Source: a virus. Taken from it: a stretch of DNA of 31,323 bases. Below the pieces are notes generated by a model. It searched no databases. It saw only the letters and a program-made list of their open reading frames with translations, and had not been told where the DNA came from. The stretch's first letter is position 1. Each line of letters begins with the position of its first letter. Of the stretch, positions 6,194-16,500 are shown in pieces. The DNA lies in IMG/VR virus record IMGVR_UViG_3300009149_000167, positions 1 through 31,323 of that record. One strand, 5' to 3'. The position numbers and the translations under genes were made by a program.

Positions 6194-9100
6194 GTCCACT
6201 TTGAAAGCTCAGATGATTATAGAGACTAATTTGAAAGAGTCTCTGGCTTCTATTCTGAAATTCAGAAGGGCCGCAGGAAAGGAACTCAAAGGCTTAGGAA
6301 ACGTAATAGATGAGGAGTTCGGGGAGATCCCGAAGCTTGGAGTTAGTTCGTTTAAGAAAATGTTCGATGACTTGAAGAAGACTTCTTCTCGTCTTGGTCT
6401 GAATCCTTTTAAATTTGAGAAGATAGAGAAGAAGTTTGATAAACAGTATGCAAAGATGGAGGCGACAGAGAAAAAACTCGATAAATATCGAGCTAAGTTG
6501 AAGAAGTCGGAGAGTGAGGATGATAAGGAAAAGTATAAGAAAAAGATAGAATTTCAGAAACATATAATGCGGAAAGAGGGCCGTAATATTTCGGACCTAT
6601 TAGGTCACGAAAAAAAGTTGCTGGAAACAAGGAAGCAGAACCTTTCAGATTACCACAAAATTAGGCAAAAGAAGGGCTCTGAACATGTAGAGAGTCTTGG
6701 TAGGAATGCCGCCAGTATGTTCAATGATTTGAAGTCTCAGAATATCGGCATGTTTGCGGATATTTTTAAGGGAGGCGGAAAAGCTCTGGCTATGAGAGGG
6801 GCCCGTCTTCAGGAGAAGTTCGCAGGAGGAACGGGAATACGTGCGAAGGGAGCCAATATGATGGGGGACATGATGTCCAGCATGGGCCCCCTGTTGGCTG
6901 GTCTGGGTGGAGTTGTTGCCGGATTTACAGCCGTCGCAGGAATTGTGATGGCTGTAGATTCCCACACAAAGGGGTTGAACAAGACTTTAATTCAAAGCGG
7001 GGTTACTGCAGCCGACCTTGCTGGGAATTATATGGATTTCGAGGACTCCCTCAATAGAGTGACGGCTTTAACGGGAGGGGCCGGGGGTAAGGCGGAAGAA
7101 TTCCGTCAAACGTGGAATCTTACTGCTGAAGCTCAAATGCAGTTAGTGGGTGCCTTTAATCAAGGCAATATGGCTTTCAAAAAGTTTTCCAATAACGCTG
7201 ACGGAACAAGTTCTTCTATCGGGTCTATTCAGGAGAATATGGAGACGGCTCTGACTTATGCGAATTTATTTTCAGTAGCCGCTCCGGAGATGGTCGCCAC
7301 TCAATCTAAGATGATGACCGAATGGGGAATGAGTCTTGATGAAGTGAAGGAGCAGTTTGGGAGTATTTTTGAAGCGGCTCGCCAGTCTACTTATGGGGTG
7401 AAGAATTTCTATTCTATGGTCCTAAATGTGACGTCTGGGTTAGCTAGCTATAATGTTCGAATGTCTGAAACCGCTGCCCTTTTATTGAAGTTGTCTAAAG
7501 TTATGGATCCTGGAAGAGCCTCAGCTTTCCTGCAGGCTATCTCGGGTAAATATGAAAAGATGGGAATTAAGGATAGATTTACCGATGTGAAGAAGAGAGG
7601 GGCGGGGCTCACCAAGGAAATTCTGGTAGGTAAAGAAGGTATCGGAGGCGTCGGGAGAGTGGAGGACCTCAAGAAAAAATATGGGCATGCACTTCAATCT
7701 TCAAGTGATAGAGTTGGGGTTAAAATAGATTGGTCGAAGGGTTCTGAGGAGATTATGAAGCAGTTGTCAAAGTTGACAACTAAACAAGAGGGTATGCTGG
7801 TACAGGGTCTTCAGAGGGATCTAGGCGGGGGGGATAAAGGAACTGCGGCAGCAGAGGAATTAATGGCTGCGGCTCAGATCTCCGGAGCGATGTCTGGTAG
7901 TGCAAAAGACCTTGCAATGGCTATGGATGCGGTTTCTGCTGGACAGGAGCTGGCTCTTGAATTGACCGGTATGCAAAAGCTCGTAGGGGGGAAATCCATG
8001 GCTGAGGCTATGGATAAATTTGAAACTCGGGCTCTTATGGAGGAGACTTATGGAGCCGAACAGGCAAAAAGGCTTCGAGAGGTTTCTTTAAGGTTAGAGG
8101 GTAACTTTGACATTCTTCAGAAAGAGTCCGCTCGGATGAAGGAGTTGACGGAGCTGGCGAAACTGGAAGGTCCTCGTGGGGAGGAAGCTAAAAAAGAACT
8201 CGAAGAACTCAAGTCGCGACAGGATCAGAATGCAAAGAGTATGGGGGGGATGGTAAAGGATAATGGGGACATTGTTTCTACGACTATAGATGAAAATGGA
8301 GATGTTCAGGAAGGGGGCACTATGAATAAAGTCCTCGATTATATGATGACGAATGGTGCGGAGCTGGAAAAGGTCTCCCTAGATAAGCAGTCCCAACAGC
8401 TTGATGTTTCAAAACAAATAGTTGAAAATACAAAGGATATCGCGGACACCTTGAAGATCGGAATTGAGGCCTTGATGAGGGATATGTATTCTTGGATGAA
8501 GCCCATATGGGATGGTATGGGAATTGTTTGGGATGGGATAAAAGGTTTCCTTAGTATGGCGGTGGAAGGTATTATCGATCTTGTGGATCGTTTCGGAGGT
8601 AAGGGAACTGCGGCAAGACTTTCGAAAAATTTCAAGTCGGCTGTCTTAGGTCCTTTGGGATATGATGGTGATCTGGGATTTGCAGACCAAAATAGAGATA
8701 CTTTGACGGAAGAAGAGGAGAGGGAAAAAGCAGCTTTCCTGGAGAAAAAAAGAACAGAAATTCAAGCCATGAAAGTAAAAGAAACCTCCGCAGAAAAGGA
8801 GGTCCAAACTCTCTCCTCAGAATTGAGAGGGATGGGCAAAGGAACGCCTGCGGAGGAGGCTGCTTATAAGGCTAAAGAGAAGGAGTTAGAGGCGGCTCAA
8901 AAAAGGAAAGAAACATACTCAAGTCATGGGAGAGCCTTAGCTGGCCAGCTGTCCGGGGTCCAAAATTTAACTGGAGGAGGGATTCAGGTTTCTCTTGCAG
9001 AAACTGGATGGGAGGGTTTTCAAGGACAAGAGATGCTCGCTCTTTGGGATACGGCAGTGTCTTCAATGTCCGGAGAGGAGAAGAAAAAATATGATAGTAT

Positions 9101-10250
9101 TAAGCATTTTTCCGGGGAAGATAGAAATAAAATTGCTTTAGCAGAGACGGATAATGAGAGAAAAGCTCTTATTGATGAGATTTTCCGGAGCCAGAATGAT
9201 GGGGGGAAATGGACGGTTGCAGGAGCTGCTACCGCTCAAGCAAGGGGAGAGACTGGAATTGGTGCAGATGTCATTAGTAATTCTGCCGTAAGCCAGGCAG
9301 AGGGTAGGGGGTTATTACAGGCAAGTGAAGAGGGAGTTTCTTCGGAGGATCTGCCGAAATTTATGGCTAAATATATGTCCGATTTTTTAAAGGACTCCCT
9401 TGATTCAAACATCAAGTTTTTAGGAGAAGGCATAACCAAGACTGATGAAGACATTGCAGCTCAGCAGGAGAGAGTAGATTCGGCAGCTCTCACTCAGGAT
9501 AGTGACCTGTTTGTAGAAGAGCAAAGAAAATTAGAGGAGTTGCAGAATAAGAAGAAGAAATTTGAGGAGCAATTAGCTTCAAAGCAGGCTATTCAAATAG
9601 CGGAAGAGTTATGGAAAAAGGAAAAACAAGGAGATGCAGATGCATTTCTTAGTATGCTAGGATTTAGTCCGGAGCAGATCTCCGAAATGTCCGATGATAT
9701 GGCAGCTGCATTGGCAGACCCAAAAGCCCAGAAAAAGTTTATGAAGGGGGCGGAGGGCGCTAAGGTTAGAACAGCTGTTGAGATGGCGAGTTCAGATCCG
9801 ATTTGGCTCGAAGAGCTGAAAGCTTATCCAGAGTTTCTTAATATGGTTACCGGGGGAGGTAGGAGTCGTTCGGCTTCCCTTGAGGGAAGCCCCGAAGTGA
9901 CCGATGAGAGGTCTGCCTCTGAGGCGAACGCCGCTGCCAAGGAGAAGGACAGAGCCCGGGCTAGAGACGCCGAGGCGAGGGAGGGGGCCAATAGGGAGAG
10001 GGATGCGAAGGCTGCGAAGGAGGCAGCCGCCCTTAGAGGTCCCTCCCTTAAGGATTTCATTTGGAGGCCCGGCCAGGCACCTGTGAGCTTTAGTCCTAAT
10101 GATGAGCTTTTCGGAGCTAAGTCCGGTGGTCCCATAGAGAAACTCCTCGGAGGAGGTGGTGGAGGGGCAGTAAACATAAATATTTATGGGGACGAGGCGA
10201 AAGTATACCAAGTGGTTAAGCGGGTTCTTTCGGAGTTAAAGATGATCTAA
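6186..10250 (+). CDS. Tail tape measure protein
   Basis: At 1354 residues, with long helical coiled-coil stretches, this is the tape measure: it sets tail length and is ejected with or ahead of DNA. Residues about 30-170 are Lys/Glu-rich coiled coil. A Gly/Met/Ala/Val hydrophobic stretch (about 225-257, SSMGPLLAGLGGVVAGF and on) is a likely membrane-inserting segment, and a second amphipathic one lies near 780-805 (WDGIKGFLSMAVEGIIDLV). The middle carries tape-measure-like helices (AADLAGNYMDFEDSLNRV). An Ala/Arg/Glu-rich low-complexity segment (about 1235-1285) precedes a Gly-rich linker and a short C-terminal domain (VNINIYGDEAKVYQVVKRV) typical of the end that contacts the tail tip. GAGGAG is six bases before the ATG. 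No peptidase or transglycosylase motif was seen. The common 1.5 angstrom per residue rule would give a tail near 200 nm. Confidence 0.92.
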   Translation: MSESTLKAQMIIETNLKESLASILKFRRAAGKELKGLGNVIDEEFGEIPKLGVSSFKKMFDDLKKTSSRLGLNPFKFEKIEKKFDKQYAKMEATEKKLDKYRAKLKKSESEDDKEKYKKKIEFQKHIMRKEGRNISDLLGHEKKLLETRKQNLSDYHKIRQKKGSEHVESLGRNAASMFNDLKSQNIGMFADIFKGGGKALAMRGARLQEKFAGGTGIRAKGANMMGDMMSSMGPLLAGLGGVVAGFTAVAGIVMAVDSHTKGLNKTLIQSGVTAADLAGNYMDFEDSLNRVTALTGGAGGKAEEFRQTWNLTAEAQMQLVGAFNQGNMAFKKFSNNADGTSSSIGSIQENMETALTYANLFSVAAPEMVATQSKMMTEWGMSLDEVKEQFGSIFEAARQSTYGVKNFYSMVLNVTSGLASYNVRMSETAALLLKLSKVMDPGRASAFLQAISGKYEKMGIKDRFTDVKKRGAGLTKEILVGKEGIGGVGRVEDLKKKYGHALQSSSDRVGVKIDWSKGSEEIMKQLSKLTTKQEGMLVQGLQRDLGGGDKGTAAAEELMAAAQISGAMSGSAKDLAMAMDAVSAGQELALELTGMQKLVGGKSMAEAMDKFETRALMEETYGAEQAKRLREVSLRLEGNFDILQKESARMKELTELAKLEGPRGEEAKKELEELKSRQDQNAKSMGGMVKDNGDIVSTTIDENGDVQEGGTMNKVLDYMMTNGAELEKVSLDKQSQQLDVSKQIVENTKDIADTLKIGIEALMRDMYSWMKPIWDGMGIVWDGIKGFLSMAVEGIIDLVDRFGGKGTAARLSKNFKSAVLGPLGYDGDLGFADQNRDTLTEEEEREKAAFLEKKRTEIQAMKVKETSAEKEVQTLSSELRGMGKGTPAEEAAYKAKEKELEAAQKRKETYSSHGRALAGQLSGVQNLTGGGIQVSLAETGWEGFQGQEMLALWDTAVSSMSGEEKKKYDSIKHFSGEDRNKIALAETDNERKALIDEIFRSQNDGGKWTVAGAATAQARGETGIGADVISNSAVSQAEGRGLLQASEEGVSSEDLPKFMAKYMSDFLKDSLDSNIKFLGEGITKTDEDIAAQQERVDSAALTQDSDLFVEEQRKLEELQNKKKKFEEQLASKQAIQIAEELWKKEKQGDADAFLSMLGFSPEQISEMSDDMAAALADPKAQKKFMKGAEGAKVRTAVEMASSDPIWLEELKAYPEFLNMVTGGGRSRSASLEGSPEVTDERSASEANAAAKEKDRARARDAEAREGANRERDAKAAKEAAALRGPSLKDFIWRPGQAPVSFSPNDELFGAKSGGPIEKLLGGGGGGAVNINIYGDEAKVYQVVKRVLSELKMI

Positions 10251-10259
10251 AAACTTAGG

Positions 10260-10281
10260 GATTAAATATCCGGCTATACTC
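10260..10281 (+). promoter_or_regulatory. Candidate promoter element upstream of the tail-tip operon
   Basis: TATACT (10275-10280) lies in a 22-base stretch sharing 16 positions, including CGGCTATA, with 2811-2832 upstream of the tube gene. No good -35 hexamer is present. Transcription starting near 10287 would leave about 35 bases before the ATG at 10322 and would exclude the in-frame ATG at 10286. Confidence 0.35.
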
Positions 10282-10321
10282 TTGTATGATAAGGGGAGGG
10301 TTATTTTCAAAGGGGAACCCC

Positions 10322-11224
10322 ATGGCCGGAACGATCCCTGTATTTAGAAGTGCTTTTACATCTCCTGAAGATGAGTTTTCAGGGAGGGGGGTAAGGCCGG
10401 TTGTTTTCGACATCTTGGCCCCTGACCATGAAACTAGCATTCTTCCAGACCATTTAAAAATGGTCCTGCATGTGAATCCGACATCTATGAAGATGTCTCA
10501 TTCGAAGGTCATCGAGAGGATTCATACAGAGGGAGGATTTGTAGAACAGCATTTCGGAGATGGTACCGAAACCATTGCGTTCGAGATGGCTACGGGTGGG
10601 TTTATGAGACTCTATACGGGTCTCACGAATATTACCGGTGGGGGAATCGATGTCGGGGGTACCCGACGGGAAACAATTGCTTACGATAAATATTTGGATA
10701 TACTTGCCCTGTTTCATAATAATGGGCATATTTATGACTATCATGGGAGAATCGTTTTTGATGGGATCATCAAAATCTGGTTTGATGGGCATACTTGGTA
10801 TGGGTGGTTCCAAAGTTTTTCCGTTTCTGAAGAGGCAGAGTCCCCCTATCAATTCACCTTGTCCGCCAATTTTATTATAGATAGTGAAAAGGTGACTTTA
10901 AGGACTACAATACTTCCGGGAGGCGCCTCCTCAAGCCAGGACCCGACAAGAAAAACTTTCGAGTTCCAGGAGGAAGAAATTTCCACTGTGAATACTGATT
11001 TCTCATATGAATCGAAATTGGAAGAGGAAATTAAAAATTTCAAGAAGATTGGGGATATTAATCCTTCTTCCGAATCTTTTGAGGAAGATTATTACCCTGA
11101 ACCTGATAAAACTTCTCTGGGGATGGAGAATACTGAAAAAGAAGAGGCCACTCTGCAACTGTTCAAGGACGTTAAAGAAAGGGGAGAAGACATTCAGTCT
11201 TCTCTGGGGGAGAAGACTGAATAA
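10322..11224 (+). CDS. Tail-tip / baseplate protein sharing a domain with the next gene
   Basis: The 300-residue protein carries a domain at about 45-200: LHVNPTSMKMSHSKVIERI, HFGDGTETIAFEMATGGF, YLDILALFHNNGHIYDYHG, then IWFDGHTWYGWFQSFSV and a closing FTLSANFII strand. The same order of blocks is found in the second half of the next gene product. This arrangement is known from tail-end proteins located between tape measure and hub (the XkdP-like neighbourhood in PBSX-type phages). The C-terminal 90 residues are acidic and probably disordered. An in-frame ATG at 10286 lacks a ribosome-binding site; ATG 10322 has AAAGGGG seven bases upstream and is chosen. A 67-base gap separates it from the next gene. 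Confidence 0.6.
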   Translation: MAGTIPVFRSAFTSPEDEFSGRGVRPVVFDILAPDHETSILPDHLKMVLHVNPTSMKMSHSKVIERIHTEGGFVEQHFGDGTETIAFEMATGGFMRLYTGLTNITGGGIDVGGTRRETIAYDKYLDILALFHNNGHIYDYHGRIVFDGIIKIWFDGHTWYGWFQSFSVSEEAESPYQFTLSANFIIDSEKVTLRTTILPGGASSSQDPTRKTFEFQEEEISTVNTDFSYESKLEEEIKNFKKIGDINPSSESFEEDYYPEPDKTSLGMENTEKEEATLQLFKDVKERGEDIQSSLGEKTE

Positions 11225-11291
11225 CTCCGAAGAGGTGAAAAGGCTTCAAGAGATTGGTCCAAAGGCTTTCCAGAAGGAGAATGGATCTTAA

Positions 11292-13547
11292 ATGGCTTCA
11301 ACAAAAGAAACTTTTCCTATAGCAAACATTCCCGGTCGCCCCGTTTATGACCCAACTCGTATTCATTCTCCAAATGAATATTCCCTTTTGGGTGGGCTTG
11401 ATAGGAATTATGAGCTTCAGGAAAATATTCCCATAAGTGGGGTCAGAGAAGATCTTCGGGCCTACTCCCCTTTTAAAATTTCTCTAGTTCCCCCAATAGT
11501 TTATGGGAATCTTCCGGAACAGGATTCTATTTTTTCAGGGATCGGTGACAAATTAAGGCAAATAGGTCAAGGTGCCCTTGATTTATTTCTGTTCGCTTTT
11601 GGTATTGATGAAAGCGAAATTGATAGTTTGCTTTCACAGGATTACAATCTGGGGGCCGGTGGCAACGCAAGTTTTGAGGAGGACATTGAGACGAATGATG
11701 CTGCTTCGATTGCAGTACGAGAGGCCACAAAGGAATGGGAAGAATCTGTCCATGATGCCACGTGTAAGTGTACAAATGGAAATTCCGCGGGGAATTGTCC
11801 TTCTCCGTCGACTTTAAGAATTGATGGGTATATCAGAAGCCCCCAAGGTGCCGGACTAACGGGCTCAAAGCTGTACACTTGTGATACCGTAGCTAACGAA
11901 AACGGTGCTCAGGAATGGTGCGGGTTTTTTGTTGTTTACTGTTATGGGGCAGCAGGACTAAAGCCGGATATTAAAAAGAGGTTATATTCTGCTAGTGGAT
12001 CCAAGAACTGGGCGGATAAAACAGGGAGATTAGTCTCTCCTTCAGACATCAAATCTGGAGATATTCTTCTTATTGGGACTTCTCCGGGTCCTCCAACACA
12101 TATCGGGCTAGCTATAGAGGATGCGAATTACCCAACCTCTGTGAGGACCATTGAGGGGAACACGTCAGGAGAATTTCCTGATGGAAATAAATATGATGGA
12201 GTAGGGAAACGTACCCGTCCTTTTACTGGGGCAGGTGCTGTTCTTCATGGTATTAGATTAAAATCAGAAGATTTTGTGGATGGTTTTTCAGCTCGTTCCC
12301 CTACGGATGAGGCGAACGAGAATCAGGTGGCTGTGGGGGTGGCAGCACAAGTAGAGAGGGTGTCTGATGAGGCGGGTTTGGGTGTCGGTGAGGGAGAGGG
12401 TCCCCTTCAATCTCGTGGGTACGGTCCTTTACCATATACAATCAAAAATATTCAGACCTTAGACGTCGCCTCACACTATTATGATAGTTGGCAGGAGGCT
12501 AAGGATGCCCGTACTAGGGGAATCCTACAGAATCTTGGGGCCGGAGACTCTTGGGGGTTGGATGCCCGGAGTAAAGTTGAATCTTTTGTGGCTCTCGGAA
12601 AGAAAAGTTTGGCAGGTGGGGTTACGGAACCCGCTCTTGCGGACCGTGTTGTTGCAGCAGATGTTGCTTTACAGCTTGATGCTATTCTCAAGACACCTGC
12701 ACTGACTCTTCTCGTAAACCCACTTTCTTTAAGCATCAGTTACGAGAAGATTCAGCAACTTACTAATCACACACGTATGGGATATATATATGAAGCCTGG
12801 GGAGAACAGCAGCCAAAATTGAGTATTTCCGGACAAACCGGGGCTTTTATAGCAGGGGCCGGAGCCTCTGATGAAGAGCATACACGGACAAAGTCTCCCT
12901 CTGGGGTTCAGTTTGCTTGTAAGAGAGATAGTGCTGCTTATCAGAATTTGATGAATCTATTTACGATGTATAAAAACAATGGATATATTTTTGATTCTGT
13001 TTTTGGGTCAAAGTCTCCTCTTTTTGTAGGTGCTTTGTCGATTGAGTATGATGGGTGGGTCTACATAGGGCATATGGAAAACTTCAATTATGGGTTTGAC
13101 CAGAAGGAGACTCAGAATGGTCGAGTCCAATTTGATTTCGAGTTCACTGTAAGCCAGATGTACGATACGTCCCAACCTGTTGAGGTGGTTCAAGAGATGG
13201 CTAACCCTAATGGGGGTCGTCTTCTCCAAACCGGTCGCAGTGAAACATTGTCAGAGTTTTCTTCCACCTTTTTTTCGGGGGGCACTGCAACCTCCCCTCC
13301 CCCCCTAATCCCGGAAGCTTCCTTGCCTGGGGGTGTGGTGTCGGTACCTCCTAGCAGCCTCGGAGTAGAAGTTCCGGAGGACTCTCAGGAAGAGGAGCCT
13401 GTTGTTTATTGGGATCCGATTAATGGAGGCACTTTTCCAGAGGGGGGGGTTTCCATTGACCAAATTTCTGGGAGCATGGCGCAAGCAGAGGCTTATCAAC
13501 AGGAACCGGTTGAGACTCGTAACATTAAAATTTACGACGTTGTTTGA
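11292..13547 (+). CDS. Tail-tip protein with embedded CHAP-like peptidoglycan hydrolase
   Basis: The 751-residue protein joins an N-terminal linker region (1-150), a cysteine cluster (C158, C160, C169), a CHAP/NlpC-P60-like papain-fold hydrolase (about 175-320), and a C-terminal tail domain (about 475-630). The catalytic triad can be proposed directly: C210 in EWCGFFVVYCYG, H270 in PPTHIGLAIED, E288 in RTIEGNTSGEF. The GDILLIG strand lies before the His, and a GVGKRTRPF turn follows. The tail domain (LLVNPLSLSISYEKIQQL, YEAWGEQQPKLSISG, MNLFTMYKNNGYIFD, YDGWVYIGHMENFNY) repeats the domain of the previous gene. The Pro/Ser/Gly-rich C-terminus is probably flexible. GGAG is 12 bases before the ATG, a long but acceptable spacing; an ATG at 11281 opens only a 13-codon frame. 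Inferred role: local cell-wall opening during infection. Papain-fold activity could be amidase or endopeptidase. Confidence 0.75.
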   Translation: MASTKETFPIANIPGRPVYDPTRIHSPNEYSLLGGLDRNYELQENIPISGVREDLRAYSPFKISLVPPIVYGNLPEQDSIFSGIGDKLRQIGQGALDLFLFAFGIDESEIDSLLSQDYNLGAGGNASFEEDIETNDAASIAVREATKEWEESVHDATCKCTNGNSAGNCPSPSTLRIDGYIRSPQGAGLTGSKLYTCDTVANENGAQEWCGFFVVYCYGAAGLKPDIKKRLYSASGSKNWADKTGRLVSPSDIKSGDILLIGTSPGPPTHIGLAIEDANYPTSVRTIEGNTSGEFPDGNKYDGVGKRTRPFTGAGAVLHGIRLKSEDFVDGFSARSPTDEANENQVAVGVAAQVERVSDEAGLGVGEGEGPLQSRGYGPLPYTIKNIQTLDVASHYYDSWQEAKDARTRGILQNLGAGDSWGLDARSKVESFVALGKKSLAGGVTEPALADRVVAADVALQLDAILKTPALTLLVNPLSLSISYEKIQQLTNHTRMGYIYEAWGEQQPKLSISGQTGAFIAGAGASDEEHTRTKSPSGVQFACKRDSAAYQNLMNLFTMYKNNGYIFDSVFGSKSPLFVGALSIEYDGWVYIGHMENFNYGFDQKETQNGRVQFDFEFTVSQMYDTSQPVEVVQEMANPNGGRLLQTGRSETLSEFSSTFFSGGTATSPPPLIPEASLPGGVVSVPPSSLGVEVPEDSQEEEPVVYWDPINGGTFPEGGVSIDQISGSMAQAEAYQQEPVETRNIKIYDVV

Positions 13548-13559
13548 TGGGGTTACGTA

Positions 13560-16500
13560 ATGGGTGTTGAGCATCGTCCTTATGCGGGTAGTTGGAATTT
13601 GAATCAGACAAAACTGGTTCAACATTCCCCTGATTGTCTGGTTTATTTTAATGGGGACACTTCAATTCCCGGATGCTCGAGTTGTTCCGGCCGCATTGAG
13701 ATGCAGAAATATATTATCCAGGTCAGTGTGGAGTCTGGTGTGGATGCTGGCTCAGCTTCTGCTAACCTTTCCCTGGCAATTCCTATCCATACGGCGGACG
13801 GGATGGGGAGGGATGGTCAGTACCTTTTAAGGGCCGGGTTGGAAGTTCATATTTATATGAGGGGATATTTCCCGGTTCAGGGTCAGTTTCAGGGAGTGGA
13901 ACTCGAGGAGGATGTTGGAAATCTGGACATTTCCCAGATTATGACCTACCCGTATTATCATGTTTTTCATGGGGTGGTGACCGGAGTAGATGTCTCTAAA
14001 CAAGGGGGCCTTCAAAGTTATACGGTTCAGTGTAATAGTATGATGTATTTCTGGCAATATCATAATGTCAGCCAGAATGCTTCTGCTTTTGGGCCGAGAC
14101 CAGCTAACTCTAAGCTCAAGAGTAATCTTGTAGGGCATCAGTTTACTGGATGGACTCCTTACTCGATCATTTATACCTTATTCCATGATGTGGCGGGAGC
14201 TGCTGGTGGTGTGGGTTTTGCGATTGATCAAAAGACGAATGTTGATGCTAATTCCTCAGTAGGAGACCAAAGTCTTTTCTCTTTGAACCTTGAGTATTGG
14301 AAAAGAAGATTCCAGACCAGGATGATTCACTTGAGGATGCATGGAGCTAGCGGTCAGGTTTACAGTGCGGCTCAGGGAATTTTTTTGGGGCGTTTGAGCG
14401 GGAGTCGTGTGCAAAGTATTTTGACGCATTTCAAAGCCACAAGAAGTGCAAGTGAAACGTTAAAGTTTGACATTTTCTCAGCCTCAAGAGCTTTGGGGCT
14501 GACAAAGACTACAAAACATCCGACTACAGGGGAGACCATTGTTAAGGCAACTTTTGGTTCTAATGTTTCAGGAACCTCAGCTGAAATTGAAGGGGTAGAC
14601 TCTAATTCGGCAACGGACATTAATGTTTTTGATCTCGAGCCTTATGCACAGAAATTAGGGGAATTGGGACAGGTTAATTTTTGGGAGTCCACATATCAGT
14701 CCAAATTAGATGTGGCGCAACAGGTTTGCCAAACAACAGGATATGAGTTTTACCAGGATGTAGACGGAGATTTTGTTTTTAAACCCCCCCTTTATAATTT
14801 GGACACGTCTTCTAGTCGAGTGTACAGGATCGAAGAAATTGATGTTATCTCAATCGCGGAACATGATAAGGAACCTGTTTGCACATATATGACCTTTACT
14901 GGAGGCCAGTTCCGTAACTATCAGATTGGGGGTCTGGAGGGAGAGTGGGGAACTAGAGGTCAGTATGTGGATTATCGACTGGTGGCTCAGTTTGGGTGGC
15001 GTCCGGAAAGTTTTGAGTCTACCTATCATAATAATCCAAGGACTATGTTTTATGCGGCAATGAACAGAATGGATATCTTGAATGCCCCAACACGTTCCGC
15101 TGAGATCTCAATTCTTTTAAGACCTGAGTTAAGGCCTGGATTTCCAGTTTATGTAGTTGGGATCGATTGTTTTTATTACCTCCAAAACATGTCTCATTCC
15201 TGGAGTTTCGGGGGTTCCTGTACCACAAGTCTGAATTTAGTGGCAAAGAGACCAAAGTTCTATGCCCCGGGATATTCTAAAAAGAGAGGAATCGGCGCAA
15301 TTGATCTTTCTCAGATGTATCTCCCCAAAAAACCTTTGAAGATTATTGATAAAGAGGGACATCCTAGACTTTCTGGATTCCCAAATGTGGTTTTAGCCCT
15401 GAACCCTTATGGAGTTAATCCTCTCCATTTTGTTACCGGGGCAGATTTGAAAGATTTAAGCAATCCTTTGGTTGTAAGGAACCTCATAAAGATTGCTTTA
15501 GAAACTAATCTTATCTATGTGGACTATAATAACAGTGGGACGCCGGAGAAGGGCCCCTTTTTGATGAAGATAGACCCCACCTCGGAAGTTAAACCAGACC
15601 CCCTGGGGACGGAGGCTAAAGAAGGTGAGGTAAATACTGACGCTGCTTCGAATGGGGTCCCAGAAGGGTTCCAAAGACTTAATTTTGAAACCTTTGCGGC
15701 CGGTGCAAACCTCCTTGCAGCGGCACGGGAACAAAGGGCTTCGGTTGCACAAACTTATGAAAAGGTTATCCTAGAGATAACCTCAAATCTTCAGAATCTG
15801 ATAGAGAAAAGAAAGAAGTTGAATGCCCAGAAAAAAAATACGGAGGCCATAAACAATAAAATCAGTTCGGTAGAACGACAAATAGAGAGCCTGAGAAATC
15901 AGGTGACCCAAGCCGAATCCGCTATCCAAGATAAATATAAAAATGATGAGCAAATTCAAGGAATTTTAGACCTGTTCAAGAACTTAATGCTTGGATATAT
16001 CCAGGATCAGTCTGATTATCCGGCTCCGAACTCTACTGCTTCCTACCTGGACCTCCTCAGCGACAAAAAAGCAGCCTTTACAAATACAGAATTGCCTGGA
16101 GCCTATCAATATTTTTCTTGCTCCCACCCGGACCCGAAATTTCAAGGTCCTGGTATTCTGAGGGCAGACCTCAAAGCGGGAGCTTTGGTAGAGCCCCCAG
16201 CCAGGGTGCGGGAACAGTATCGTGATACTGTAGGATTCGTCCCCACTCCGACAAGAGGTCCTGACGGGGTTTTTCCAGAGGCAGAGTTAGGGAAGATTAC
16301 AGTTTATAATGGCTTGGCTCTTTTAACTTCTCAAAAAGAATCTTTTGTTGACAAGGATGGTAAGGAGAAGACCAGAAGAATTCCAGATATCTTGCCGACT
16401 TCTGAAATAAAGAGTATGGTTTTTACAACTCACCAGTTGGACTTGAGCCAGGCCCAAACAGCTTATAACTTTGGGGAGAATTTCACTGGTCTGGGGGAGG

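Noticed and set aside
9824-10211. Two - strand frames opposite the end of the tape measure gene
   Set aside because: They mirror the Ala/Arg/Glu- and Gly-rich low-complexity codons of the tape measure and show no independent signals.
11007-11291. 94-codon + strand frame overlapping the end of the first tail-tip gene
   Set aside because: It lies mostly inside the gene in another frame, has Lys/Arg/Leu-rich shadow composition, and its extension over the gap is explained by chance.
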